A DNA stretch of 64,000 nt from Branchinecta lynchi (Eukaryota; Arthropoda; Branchiopoda; Anostraca; Branchinectidae): the NCBI GenBank assembly GCA_023053575.1, contig JAKZAP010000012.1:10292230-10356229 (forward strand), given 5' to 3'. Positions 47,860-58,880 of the stretch are shown here, piece after piece (position 1 is the first letter of the stretch; each line of letters starts with the position of its first letter). Under the pieces are notes generated by a model, which ran no database searches, was not told the origin of the DNA, and saw only the letters and a list, made by a program, of their open reading frames with translations. Made by a program: the position numbers and the translations under genes.

Positions 47860-48900
47860 TATTGCACTCTCCCTTCGGACATGTGCCATATTGGCACATG
47901 GCCACACGGACAATTTCTGTCCGTCTGTCGGTCCGGGTCTTGTTAGTTTGGGCGCTTCCACATAAGCTAGTACGATGAAACTGGCACCAGGGAACAGAAA
48001 AGACCAAGTTGGAAATTGTCACTTCCTCGATCCGAGTATCGTGGGGAGATTTGAGGGAGGAGGAATCAGGAATACAGAGATATTTATAACTTTTGATCAG
48101 GTGATCGGATCTATTTGAAACTTGATATTTGGAAAGATCCCGTCTCTCAGACAACCCACTTTTGGAAAACGCTTATAGTGGAGGAATCGGGATGAAACTT
48201 GGAAGAGCAAGCAAAAGTCCTAGATACATCCTTGACGTAATCAGGCCGGATTCGGACACTGTGGGGGCAGTCAGAATTCTAGTGACCCCGCAAGCTTCGT
48301 ACTTCCTGACGTACTAGGACGATGAAGCTCGGCATGCAAATCAGAAACTCGACGAAACTGCCTTGAGGAATAGTCGTTTGCATGATACGAACATGTGGGT
48401 GGAGTGGAGGTATGGGGATGGCTCGCAGGGGGATCAAACCATTTAGAGTGATCTGAAATGAAAAGTAAAGAGATCATATGTCCTAGATGACATATTTTAG
48501 GGTCCGGACCGGATACGACGACGGTGAGGGAGGGGGGAGGGTACCGGAGTTTCGCTCAGATTCGAGTGAAACTTAGTCGGCGGTAGGAGAAGATGCTTTG
48601 GATGATCCATTTATGGGGCCGAACCAGATTGCAACGGTAGTGAGAGTTTGAGGGGGGGGGGGACCGGACATACTGTGAAAGGTGTAGGGATCAAACTGTG
48701 GATCTCAACTTGGAAAGTAGACACGTCATTTGTCTTAGATGAGCTGTAGCGATGCCGGAAATACTCAGGCTCGAGTGAAACTAGATATGCTATTTCCAGG
48801 TCCTATCCTAGGGGGGTTGAAGACGGTATTGTGACGTTCTCATCTACTTTCTTGCACCACCTACTCGTAACAAGTGCCATATAAGCTCGTATCTCTTGTT
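47860..48900 (+). mobile_element. Family B element B3
   Basis: The start hairpin is degenerate (ATGTGCCATATTGGCACAT), followed by a short CCGTCTGTCGGTCC microsatellite. Diverged units follow, and it ends GCTCGTATCTCTTGTT. The short duplicated GTGGTATCTG/ATGGTATCTG words outside both ends hint at insertion into another repeat. Confidence 0.78.
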
Positions 48901-49558
48901 GCAGTACTTGCAGTTAACGTGGTATCTGATACTGCAGTTGCTACGCAAACACGACATTTTCCGGATATGCGCTTTTAAAAATCATCCGAAAAGACATACT
49001 GACACCAACTGATATCTAAAGTGACACATCTTTTTTCCACCAATTTAAAAAAAAAAAAACTAGACTCTTGTATTAGTGATGATGAAAGTGAGATGAATTT
49101 GGCCATGGTATCTGAATATCGGATTCCTTCAGTTCTAATGCGGTGAAATCTGCCAGAAATGCGCTGCCATAAAACACGGGCTAGCTAGGGCATTTGTGGT
49201 ATCTGGGGCTTGTTTTTAGTCAAGCCTGACTTTTAACCATATTTCACCTCCATTTCACCATATATGGTAAAACATATCTCCGTGTATTTGTATGGTGACG
49301 TATTTCACCGTATCCTGGGGAAAGCGCATCTGTTATAGCCAGGGGCGTCCCGAGCTTTCTTCATTGGGGCGGGGGGGGGGGGGGGGCGAACCTGGTAAAA
49401 ATTGCTAATTGGTACCTGATATTGACTGAATTTATAATATTTCTTGAACACAGCGAGTTGCCTTCAAGAAGCTATAGTGTAAAAAGTTGCATAGTATGTA
49501 CAAATCAAGTCTAAGGAGAAATTTTTCCGTGCATTCACGCTCTTCCACTTCCTTTTTT
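48901..49558 (+). other. CAP-A intron 4, spacer
   Basis: Nothing definite is present. A G-rich run (about 49368-49386) next to GGGGCGTCCCGAGC resembles 58918-58940 inverted and may be another MITE end. Confidence 0.35.
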
Positions 49559-51833
49559 ATGGCACTTGAGCTTACTCAAGTGCCATATAGCGATTGTAAT
49601 TTCTGTCCGTCAGTCGGTCTGTCGGTCCCGGTTTTGCTAGTTCGGGCACTTCCAGATAAGCTAGGACGATGAAACTTGGCAGGCATATCAGGAACTGGAT
49701 CAGATTAAATTAGAAATTGTCGCTTCCTCGATCCGATCATCTAGAGGGGAGTGGAGGGAGGGGGAATCCGGAAAAAATAGGAAAAACGAGATATTTGTAG
49801 CTTACGAACATGTGATCGGATCTTAATGAAACTTGATATATGGAAGGACTTCGTGTCTCAGACCCTCCATTTTAAATCCAGACCAGATCCGGTGACACTG
49901 GGGGGAGTTGGAGGGGGAAACCGGAAATCATGGAAAACACTTAGAGTGGAGGGATCCGGATGAAACTTGGTGGAAAGTAAAAGCAAAAGTCCTAGATACG
50001 TGACTGATATAACCGGAACGGATCCGCTCACTTTCGGGGAGTTGGGGGGGGGGGGGAGAAGTCCAAATTTGTAGTGATCCCGCGAGTTCCGTGCTTCCTG
50101 ATGTGCTGGGACGATGGAAATTGACAGGCATGTCTGGGACCCGACCAGATTGAATAGGAAATCGTCAACGCCCCGATTCGACCATCTGGGGGGGGGGGGG
50201 GGAGTGGAGGGAGGGTGAAGTCAAAATTTGAGGTATTTTTTAGCTTGCGAACGGGTGATCGGATCTTGATGAAAATTGATATTTAGGATGACCTCGTGTC
50301 TCAGACATCTCACTTTAAATCCGGGCCGGATCCGATGACACTGGGGGGAGTTAGAGGAGGGAACCGGAAATTTTGAGAAACGCTTAAAGTGGAGGGATCG
50401 GGATGAAACTTGGTGGGAAAAACAAGCACAGGTCCTAGACACGTCATTGACATAACCGGACCGGATCAGGGCACTGTGGGGGAGTTGGGGTGGGGGTCCG
50501 GATTTCTAGCGATCCCGCAAGTTCGGCATACTTCCTGATGTCCTAGGGCGATGAAACTTGGCAGGTATGTCAGGGATCCGAACAGATTGACTTGAGAACA
50601 GCCGTTTCCCCGACCCGACCATCGTGGGGGGAGTGGGTGGATGGGGAGTCCGGAATCTAGTGGCGTGCATAACTTTTGAACGGGTGATCGGATTTGAATG
50701 AAACTTGTCTGGTGAGCTATCGCCTCGGACGTTCAGTGTCACGTCCGGGTCGGGTCAGATACCTGTGGGGATGGGGGGGGGGGTGGAAAACTCAAGAAAC
50801 TCTAAAAGCAGAGGGATTGGGACGAAACTTAATGGATGGAAAAAGCATTAGGCCTAGATGAAATTGACGGAGCCAGATGGTTTCGGGGCTCTGTGGGGGG
50901 AGTTGGAGGGGGTTTCCTGGAATTCCGGTAGTCGTGAGTTAGAATAGTTCCAGATGTAAAACGACAACGAAACTGTGCAGGCATATTAGCGAGCCGAATT
51001 ATCTTGACTTAAGAACCTGACACAACAAACCCCCGGAAACTTCCGTTCCTAGATCCGAGCATTTTTTGGTGAGCAAGAGAAGAGAAATATGGAAATTGAC
51101 GTCTATAAATTGCGAACTAGTGGTCTGATTCGAGTGAAACTTTATGGGGGATACGAATCGATGGCCTCGACATGTAAAATATGCGTTCGAACCATATGCG
51201 ACCGCGATTAGGGGAATTGGGGGTGGGGGGACTTTTGACATGCACAAAACCAAACGGATGGACCGAATGAGATGCAAATTCGACAGTGCCGAGTTTATGC
51301 GGCCTAGATTTGTTATTTGGCGTCCGGGCCCGATTCGGCCAAGGTAGGGGGGTACTGGAAACTTGCAGATAGGCTATGCTCCAATTTCACTAAAACTTGA
51401 TGGACAGGAACAGGGAATTAAGAGATTGGGCCCGAACCGGCTCCGCCGGGGGGGGGGGGGGGGGGTACCGGAACTTTCCAAAAATGCTCAGATTCGAGTG
51501 AAACTTGATACGAAGATGCTTTAGGTGGTCGATTTTTTTGTATTCCGAACCAGATTCGGCCACGGTAGGTGGAGATAGAGTGAGTACCGGAAGTCGTGTA
51601 GCAGTCTAGGGATCAAACAAATGGATTTATTGGGATGAAAGTTTGAACAGTCATGTGCATTTGCTACAGACAATCGAGACGATGCCGGAACTGCTCTGAA
51701 ATGAGTGAAACTAAATATTGTATTTCTATTTCCGAACCGCATTTTTGGATGGCGGGTGTATTTTGTGACGCTCTCATCTACTTTCTTGTACGTGCCTACT
51801 CGTACAAGTGCCATATGAGCTCGTAGCTCTTGT
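49559..51833 (+). mobile_element. Family B element B4
   Basis: This is a long, complete copy with the GGCACTTGAGC..CTCAAGTGCC hairpin and a GTCCGTCAGTCGGTCTGTCGG microsatellite. It has about seven diverged units with G runs and the terminus CATATGAGCTCGTAGCTCTTGTT. The last about 270 bp match the end of B1 closely. Confidence 0.85.
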
Positions 51834-51954
51834 TTTTTTTCAGGTATACGCCGTCACTAGCCTTTTACCTTTGGGGGAAGTCCAGTTTTGCCAACAGGAC
51901 TTGAAAAAGTGCCGACAAAAAAAGCAGTTGCTGCCAAGCGACAACGTCGTTAAC

Positions 51955-52160
51955 GGCTATACCCAGGAAAAATGAAAGCGCCGCAGGGCAAAGTTTTTGG
52001 ATCCGCCTTTTCTGGCAAATCCGAGCTCTTAACGTGGTTCAAGCTCCCCAAAATTCGAAGCCTCAAGCGCCAACTAAATGACTTACCCTTCATCTAAATA
52101 GTAAAGTGCCGCAGGCGAATTTTTTTGGAAACACTCATGACCAAAGTGCCTTTTTGCGAT
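51955..52160. repeat. GCGCCGCAGG interspersed repeat
   Basis: The segment shares GAAAGCGCCGCAGG, AAATGACTTACCC and TGCCGCAGGCGAA words with 56630-56850 and with both foldback arms (about 25990-26210 and inverse). The ends are inverted relative to each other. Confidence 0.5.
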
Positions 52161-52419
52161 CCCAAGGCTACCTATTAAACCACACAGCTGCCTGGTTAAA
52201 AAAGGGTCCACCCAGGGTAAATGTAGATGTAAAGTGAATTTATTCTGGATTTAGGGCATGCAAAATAGGCTAGTTTTCACGTCAAGAGACGTGCTTATTC
52301 CTGAAGTTCTACAATAATCAGAAGTATAAGTCAAGTAATGAATGGAAACCAATTGAAGCTACCGTTAAATGGTAAAGAGCAAGAGCTAAATAAATGCCAC
52401 TTAAGCTCGGTAACTGGGG

Positions 52420-53150
52420 TGGACCAACTAACGAATTTGTACTACCGAAAAACTAACACCTAAAACAACCGAATGTGGTAAGTCTTGTAACAGACGCGGA
52501 CCAAACAAAAAACAAGGTGAATTATTTCGGTAACGAATTTGAACCAAATGAATCTGATTAATCACCGAATTATGAAATGGATTGACCGAATGCGATAGAA
52601 CCGATACGGTCGATACGGACTTAAGAAAAGTCCGGTGAACAACCGAATTCGCTAACGAATGAGACCAAATAAATACGTTAAATCACGGAATTTACGTAAG
52701 GACGTACCTAACGCGGTGAAATCGACTCGGACTGAACAAAAGTTGGATGAATTGTCGAATTCGGTCACGAATTAGAACTAAATGAATCTGATTAATGACC
52801 CAATTATGAAATGGACGGACCGAATGCGGTAGAACAGATACGGACTTCAGAATAGTTCGGTGAACAACCGAATTCGCTAACGAATGAGACCAAATAAATA
52901 TGTTAAATCACCGAATTTACGTCGGGACGTACCTAACGCGGTGAAATCGACTCGGATTGAACAAAACTTGGATTAATTACCAAATTCGATAAAGAATGGA
53001 AACCACTAAACAAGTTAAATCGCCTAATTTGGAAATGTGGGTACAAAAGATTTTATAAAACAGGCTTCGCCATTTTGACCGAATTTTCGCCTTCAGCGAA
53101 ACTTTGACCGAATGCCCAAAACGTGTGGGGGGGGGGGGATGGGCAATTTG
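52420..53150 (+). repeat. 225-235 bp tandem repeat rich in ACCGAAT
   Basis: Two and a partial third unit are present. GAACAACCGAATTCGC is at 52637 and 52862, and AATCTGATTAAT at 52551 and 52785. The two halves of each unit are also related. Confidence 0.65.
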
Positions 53151-53878
53151 GTTATAGCTGGTTCTCAAATTTCGCTGTGCTTCATATAAGTAAGTAAGTA
53201 AGTAATTTATTTATGACCCGCCATTTTGAAAAGGCGGAGCAAATGAAGGAAAAAATAAATAAAAATAAACTCATATTCACCTACGCTGGAATTTCCTTTT
53301 CACCGTTTCGCGGTATAATTATTTCTAGAATTTCGCTGTGCTCCGTATGATATAATCGATCCATCTGTGTTATGAAGTCGAATTCACCCGCGCTGGAATT
53401 TTCTTTTTGCCATTTCCCGGTATAATTGCGGTCTGCGGTATAATCAAGACAGTACCGCGATATTTCCCTGAGAAATGCGGTTATCAATGCCGCGAAATAC
53501 GGTATAAGTGACAACACTGTATAGAACTTTTGTAGAGCCTATCCCCAAACAGACAGTTTAGTCTATCTTTGATGATAGGGATGATCACCGGGGGAATAAC
53601 AGGAATTAAACCGCACTGTGGATCTGAACTCGAATAATAATAAGTGTATTTAAAAGCTCCGAAGCCACATTCATAACAAAACAATAAGACACATTACAAA
53701 AGAAAACAACAACAGTATTTTGCTACGGCTATGAAGCCTCACTACTAAGCTTAGTCGTTCTTAGCTTCAGCGCTCCGCTGATATCGTCGGTGGCAAGCGT
53801 AAACGACGTATCTCCCTTTTTCAATTTTTTTCATGAGGTGAAAAAAACATAATTATTTTTTCTCGTTAGTAGTACAGC
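53151..53878 (+). other. CAP-A intron 4, spacer
   Basis: It has an (AAGT)n microsatellite at about 53190-53206 and two related segments around CGCTGGAATTTYCTTTT (53285, 53391). No gene is present. Confidence 0.4.
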
Positions 53879-54070
53879 CAGGCCCGTATCCAGGAATTTA
53901 TTTCGGGGGGGGGGTCTCTTTCGGGGGGTTTGCCTGCGGGTCAAACAAAAAAGTACAAAAAAGACATAAATCAGAGGGAAAAGCCTACAAAAATGAGTAT
54001 TTTTGGACATTTCGGGGGGGGGGGGGGGGGGTTCAACCCCCTAACCCCCCAACCCCTGGATACGACCTTG
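53879..54070. mobile_element. hAT-type MITE, CAGGCCCGTATCC family, copy 3
   Basis: The ends CAGGCCCGTATCCAG and CTGGATACGACCTTG are flanked by the exact 8-bp duplication AGTACAGC (53871-53878, 54071-54078). It contains G9 and G18 runs. Confidence 0.88.
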
Positions 54071-54327
54071 AGTACAGCCCCCTATGTTAATCCGAGATAC
54101 GTGGTATCCATCTTGGTTTTATCTCCCAAACTATGAGTCGGAGGTTCGACGCAGAATTTTACGACGAATAGAATTGTGTCAAAAAGTGAAAATCGCAAAT
54201 TTGACCAGATACGTGGTTTCCGCTTGACTCCGACGATATATTTCGCACCCCTTTGTCGTAACCCTTTCCTAACTGCTATTCAGGATATAGAGGATTGACT
54301 CTCAAACACAAAATATTTTTTTTTCAG

Positions 54328-54580
54328 ATTTGGAATGAACCACGTTGGTCACTATTCACAGATGGTATGGGCTACAACCAACAAAGTAGGATGTGCAATG
54401 ATCGAATACCGAAAGAACGGGCTGTATCATAATCTGTACGGCTGTAATTATGGACCTTCAGGAAATATTGTAGGCAGGCCATTTTACTTCTCAGGCAGAC
54501 CCTGTGCCGCTTGCCCCGCAGGGACCATGTGTGTTGATGGTCTTTGCGTTTTTGGGTTGACTGGGAGGCTGAAGGGATAA
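54328..54580 (+). CDS. CAP-A exon 5: CAP signature motifs and C-terminus
   Basis: This terminal exon follows a T-rich acceptor (TTTTCAG) and completes the codon split from exon 4. It encodes FGMNHVGHYSQMVWATT, the CAP1 signature with pocket His168, and NLYGCNYGPSGNIVG, the CAP2 signature. A cysteine-rich tail follows (four Cys at 219, 222, 228, 233 in a C..C.....C....C pattern), ending at TAA 54578-54580. The mature protein is of usual size for the Antigen-5-like group. Confidence 0.92.
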
Positions 54581-54683
54581 TTATTGGTGTGTGCTTTGTT
54601 CCACTATTTATTTAGATGTAGTTTCTTCGAGTACCTTTTTCCTTTCTATTTTTGTGAGCGTATACAGCGGAGAAGAAAATCAC

Positions 54684-54689
54684 AATAAA
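54684..54689 (+). terminator. Polyadenylation signal of CAP-A
   Basis: AATAAA lies about 104 nt after the CAP-A stop, and this spacing is typical. Confidence 0.6.
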
Positions 54690-54729
54690 GAGTTTTGTTT
54701 ATATTTATCGATTTATTTATTTCAATGTG

Positions 54730-54931
54730 CACTGTAAAAGTTTCCCCAAGTAAGGATTAAAGGTAACTGCTGTGTTTGATACTGGGACTAATCCTATCTC
54801 GATTGAGATAAGACTAATCCGATTTGACGAAGATTTGATTTCAGCTGGGCTGAAGGAACATCTATTAGTCCGAATTGGAGATAAGATTATCATTTTAGAG
54901 ACAAGGATAATCCCAGTAGTAGTTTACAGTG
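54730..54931. mobile_element. MITE with CACTG termini, copy 2
   Basis: It starts CACTGTAAAAGTTT and ends AGTTTACAGTG. The internal ATCTCGATTGAGATAAG and GAGATAAGATTATC motifs match the copy at 44776. No clear target duplication was found. Confidence 0.65.
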
Positions 54932-55083
54932 TAGTCAGCCGGGGGATCGACTAAAAAGAGGCACGGCATGGCGTAGGAGGCACGAGTAATAAAAAGGGAT
55001 TAGCAAGTAGTAGAAGTAAACAAGTAAATCCAGAGCCTTAATGAAGATAAATATTCTTTGAGCCCAAGCTGACTTTGAAACAT

Positions 55084-55254
55084 TTATTCAAACGATGTTT
55101 ACAACGGATACGTCAGCTATGATTCTTCATCAGCGATATTTCGGCCCTTCTTGGCAAGGGTCAACAGCCTGACAAGGACCCTTGCCATAGGCCGAAATAT
55201 CGCTGATGAAGAATCATAGCTGACGTATCCGTTGTAAACATTGTTTGAATAAAT
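55084..55254. mobile_element. Hairpin element, CAAGCTGACT family, copy 2
   Basis: This is an almost perfect hairpin with arms of about 70 bp (GATACGTCAGCTATGATTCT and inverse). Its spacer contains CCCTTCTTGGCAAGGGTC. Confidence 0.75.
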
Positions 55255-55760
55255 ATTAATGAAGATACTTTAGAACATTGTTCCTCCCCCTCACTCTGAA
55301 CCCTGAAAAGGCCCTTTCAGCTTGCGAGCCTCTTTTTAGTACTCATGCCTCCTACACTATGTCGTGCCGTGTCTCTTTTAAGTCGATTCCGCCAGCAGGG
55401 GCTGCTACATCCAACTCAATTTATATATACACTAAGAAAAGAAGAAAAAGGAAAATATGTGGAAGATGAAGCCTCCAGCAATCGAGTCACAGAAAACTCA
55501 ATCAAGATGGGTTGAACCCACAACAGAATTCTTCTTCTTTAGCTTGCAACACACGCACGGTAGACGCATTTGCGCCCCAAACCGGGCCACAAGCAGAGGA
55601 TACTCTCGAAGACTAACTCTTGGTGCCGATAAAGAATCGCCGTGTTCCCCGAGAAGAGCCAGAAACGTAACAATAGCAAACGTTGAGGATCGGTTTCACA
55701 CGATTTGAGTCAATTTTGGGGGGATCGACTAGAAAAAGGCACGGCAGGGCACGACATAGT
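55255..55760. other. Intergenic, nothing recognised
   Basis: No gene is supported. GATCGACTA..AAGGCACGGCA words at 54945, 55724 and (inverted) 59350 mark a small interspersed repeat. Confidence 0.4.
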
Positions 55761-56045
55761 TAGCGTGTTCCACCCCACCACAAATAGTAACTATTAGTTA
55801 TTATTTCCGTTCCAACCTCACAAAAAGTTACTACGCTGACCATTCCAACCTTCTCGAAATAGTAACTATTTGCTTACCACGCTCGGGAGCGTAGTAACTA
55901 CGGATCTCTGTAACGTGACTGGTCGGATTGGCCCGTGGCATGATATTCTGCTGGAAAAAAAAAAGTCGTTCCAGCCTTGACGGCAAAATGCCAGAATTCG
56001 TGACGTCATGCGTAGTAACTACGGTAAGTAGGATGGAACACGCTC
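55761..56045. mobile_element. MITE with AGCGTGTTC termini, copy 2
   Basis: This second copy of the 806-1099 element has ends TAGCGTGTTCCACC and GGATGGAACACGCTC, with AGT on both sides. Confidence 0.7.
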
Positions 56046-56136
56046 AGTGTAGGAGGCACACGGACTAGAAGGAGACAGGAAAACTAAAAGGACCCTTTCA
56101 GGCTTCGGAGTGAGGAACAGGAACAATGTTCTAACG

Positions 56137-56461
56137 CCAGGGGTGGCCCGAAGCACTCAGGCCAGGGGGGGGGGGGTGAGACCCCTCATTTCAACGACTC
56201 CTGGATCGTAATATACGACTCGCAAGCACCGACAAGAAAAGGGTTTTCATATTCGTGTCCAGCACATCTTCTTACCCCTTCATCGACTATCTCGTTGGCT
56301 GTTTAAAAATATTTCGTTTGTCCCTTAATTTGACCCCCACACCTAATTGTAAGGCTACAGAGCCCCAGAGGTGGCGCGAAGCCCTCGGACCGGGGGGGTG
56401 AGACCCCTCATTTCAACGACTCCTGGATCATAATATACGACTCGCAAGTACCAACAAAATA
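56137..56461. repeat. 100-bp direct repeats around a family A fragment
   Basis: Segments at 56137-56237 and 56365-56461 share GAGACCCCTCATTTCAACGA and CTCGCAAG.ACC. Between them lies a minus-strand family A fragment (about 56235-56364). Confidence 0.6.
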
Positions 56462-56629
56462 GAACTATTGCCACTACGCGGCAATGGCGCACGTTCCCTA
56501 CCAACAATTAATAAAGCCGGTTTAAAATTTAGCTGAAATGCATCAGCTGAAATTATTCTTGTAATCAAAATTTGTATATACATATCTACATAGCCTCAGC
56601 TTTACATTTCAGCTTTCGCCAAAAAGGAA

Positions 56630-57215
56630 AGCTTTCAACGCTTGTACCCGGGAAAAATTAAAGCCAGCGCCGCAGCCAATTTTTTGTATTCTGCTTTTGT
56701 CTAGAACGCCTTTAACATGTTGCAAATCTAAAAAATTCCAAGCCAAATTGCCAAGCGAATGACACACTGTTCCTCTAAATAGAAAATACTATGAGCGCCA
56801 CAGGCGAAATTTTGTGACATGCCGAGGAGCAGAGCGTCTTTTTGCGATCCCACTGAGAAGGAAAAAATAGCTACGAAATCACAAATCTGTCCGTCGAAAA
56901 AAGTTACAAAACATTGGCCAAGCAGACACAAAGTAGATTTGTTGCGAATTTACAGCAAAAAAAGTAATTTTCACGTTCAAGACACTCTTGTTCAGAAACA
57001 AAACGAGGAAAACAGGTTTGCCAGTGCATTAAACAAACATATAAACAAACCATCGAAAAAAGTGATCGAGAAAAAGTGACAAAATAATGCCGATCGAAAA
57101 AAAGTGGATTTCTTCCGAACTATAATAGCAAAAGAAAATAATTTAAGGGTAAAAAAAACTCACTTCCTCAGAAACGAAACGGGAAGAAAACAGGTTTGCC
57201 AGTGCATTAAAAAAA
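56630..57215. repeat. GCGCCGCAGG repeat and a duplicated A-rich segment
   Basis: The GCGCCGCAG interspersed repeat occupies 56630-56850. Then a segment of about 180 bp containing ACAGGTTTGCCAGTGCATTA occurs twice (near 57013 and 57192). An 86-codon lysine-rich frame here is repeat-derived. Confidence 0.5.
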
Positions 57216-57743
57216 AAGTATAGGAAAAGACGTCGGTTTGCCGACGAGACTTGAGTTGCGTTTTTTTTTTTCGGGTGTAGTTTTGATGTACTTTTGTTTC
57301 ATTATGAAAGTACCGTGTACCGTACCGTTTTATTTGTTATTCGACAAACTGTACTTTCATGACAAAAAATAAAACAGGGAACGCTGAAAAATTGCAACTT
57401 AAAGCTGGTTTGCAGAATTTGATTCGTTCTGTGTAAAAACAAACCGCGATTCATTGATGAAAAAAACTTTCGTCTTTCGCCCGATCGGCCCGATAGGAAC
57501 ACTATATCTTTCCCCAATGGAGCATATTCAAGCACATCTGAAAGGTTTATATCTGCGTCAATCTGCGACCTTACCACGAAATTAGGTCCGAGTCTCAATA
57601 CGCGACAGAAGTGCTATACACAGCAAATGAAGAACAAGAAGTTCGCTTTTAGAATAACTTTAACATAAAAGAGATCATTTTTTAGTAGTATGCGTATCCT
57701 GAATTTTAGGAAGGGTATTCAGATGTGCTTTGACACTAGCATA
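57216..57743. other. Intergenic, nothing recognised
   Basis: It is AT-rich with small random frames. Confidence 0.4.
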
Positions 57744-57802
57744 CAGGTGCATAACGTTTGGGGGGGGGGGGGGCGCCCCCCCCCCGCAAACGTGATGCAC
57801 CT
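57744..57802. repeat. G/C-tract hairpin
   Basis: CAGGTGCATAACGTTTG, a G15 run, CG and a C10 run are followed by CAAACGTGATGCACCTG, giving a 59-bp near-perfect palindrome. It directly abuts the start of B5. Confidence 0.7.
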
Positions 57803-58173
57803 GGCTCAAGTGCCATATACCGTCGCAATTCCGTCTGTCGGTCGGTCCGATTTTTTTGTCACACTTTTTCTAGTTAGGGTTCTTGCTAGAACGATGAAAC
57901 TTGGCAGGCATATCAGGGACCCGACCGAACTAACCTTGAAATAATCAGTTACCCGATCCAACCATCTGCGCGGGGGGAGTGGAGAGCGTTTGCACAGTTG
58001 GACTGGATCCGGACACTGGGGAGGGGGGGACGTGGAGGGGGGCCTTCGGGGATTCCGGTGATGGCGTTTTTCAAGACGAAACTTGGCAGGCATATCAGGG
58101 ACCCATTCAATCCGACAGAGCCCTTACCTACTACATACAGTTGCAAGTGTCATATGAGCTTACAGCTCTTGTT
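57803..58173 (+). mobile_element. Family B element B5 (short)
   Basis: This short B copy has the CTCAAGTGCCATATA start, CCGTCTGTCGGTCGGTCC microsatellite, GATGAAACTTGGCAGGCATA and the terminus CATATGAGCTTACAGCTCTT. Most tandem units are missing. Confidence 0.75.
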
Positions 58174-58239
58174 GAACTCTTCTTGGTTCACCGGTATCAC
58201 CGGAAAGGAGTCGAGAAATCCGTCGTCTCTTTTTGGGTT

Positions 58240-58880
58240 CACATTCAGCCGAATTCCGGTAGATTCTGTGGGGTAAATTCCTGTAGATTCCCTGAGCGGA
58301 ATTCTGGTAGATTCCTTGTGAAAGATTTAGCGTAGATTCTATGAGCAAAATCCGATAGGTTCCCTAAGCCGAATTCTGGAAGATTTCGTGGGGTGAATTC
58401 CAGTAGATTCCCTGAGACAAGTTCTGGTAGATTCCTTGTGAAAGATTCCGCGGAAACTCCGGTAGATTCCCTGAGCCGAATTTCGTAGATTCCAAGGAGT
58501 AATTCCGGTAGATTCCCTGAGACAAGTTGCGGTAAATTCCTTGTGAAAGATATCGCACAAATTCCGGTAGATGCCTTGTGAAAGATCCAGCGTATCTTCC
58601 ATGAGCAAAATCCGGTAGATTCCCTGAGCCGAATTTCTTAGATTCCGAGGGGTAGATTCCGGTAGATTCCCTGAGACAAGTTCCGCTAGATTCCTTATGA
58701 AAGATTTCGCACAAATTCCGGTAGATTCCCTGAGCCGAATTTCGTAGATTCCGAGGGGTAAATTCCGGTTGATTCCCTGAGACAAATTCCGGTAGATTCC
58801 TTGTGAAAGATTTAGCGTATATTCCCTGAGCAAAATCCGGTAGGTTCCCTGAGCAATAATCCGGTAGATTCCCTAAAAAT
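58240..58880 (-). repeat. 24-bp minisatellite, GGTAGATTCCCTGAG
   Basis: Units of about 24 bp (ATTCCGGTAGATTCCCTGAG plus four bases) form a higher-order pattern, with recurrent TTCCTTGTGAAAGAT units. Because 24 is divisible by three, the minus strand keeps a 164-codon frame reading LSQGIYRN repeats, which is a by-product. Confidence 0.8.

Larger units (their letters stand above)
14833..54580 (+). other. CAP-A gene span, five exons
   Basis: This is a secreted CAP-superfamily protein of the Antigen-5/CRISP-like group, 243 residues including a 17-residue signal peptide. The exon lengths (102, 171, 82, 124, 253) sum to 732 bases, an exact number of codons, and every junction is in phase with GT..AG borders. 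The introns are 23.9, 2.7, 4.8 and 7.6 kb, and the first is mostly transposons. The mature protein has ten cysteines (22, 31, 42, 108, 182, 199, 219, 222, 228, 233), enough for five disulfides. Family members act as secreted proteins with lipid-binding or unknown roles, and no specific activity can be assigned here. Confidence 0.82.

Noticed and set aside
56819..57079. 86-codon lysine-rich frame
   Set aside because: It spans a duplicated A-rich repeat segment and has no recognisable domain.
58339..58833. 164-codon open frame on the minus strand
   Set aside because: It is the read-through of a 24-bp minisatellite. The frame stays open because 24 is a multiple of three.
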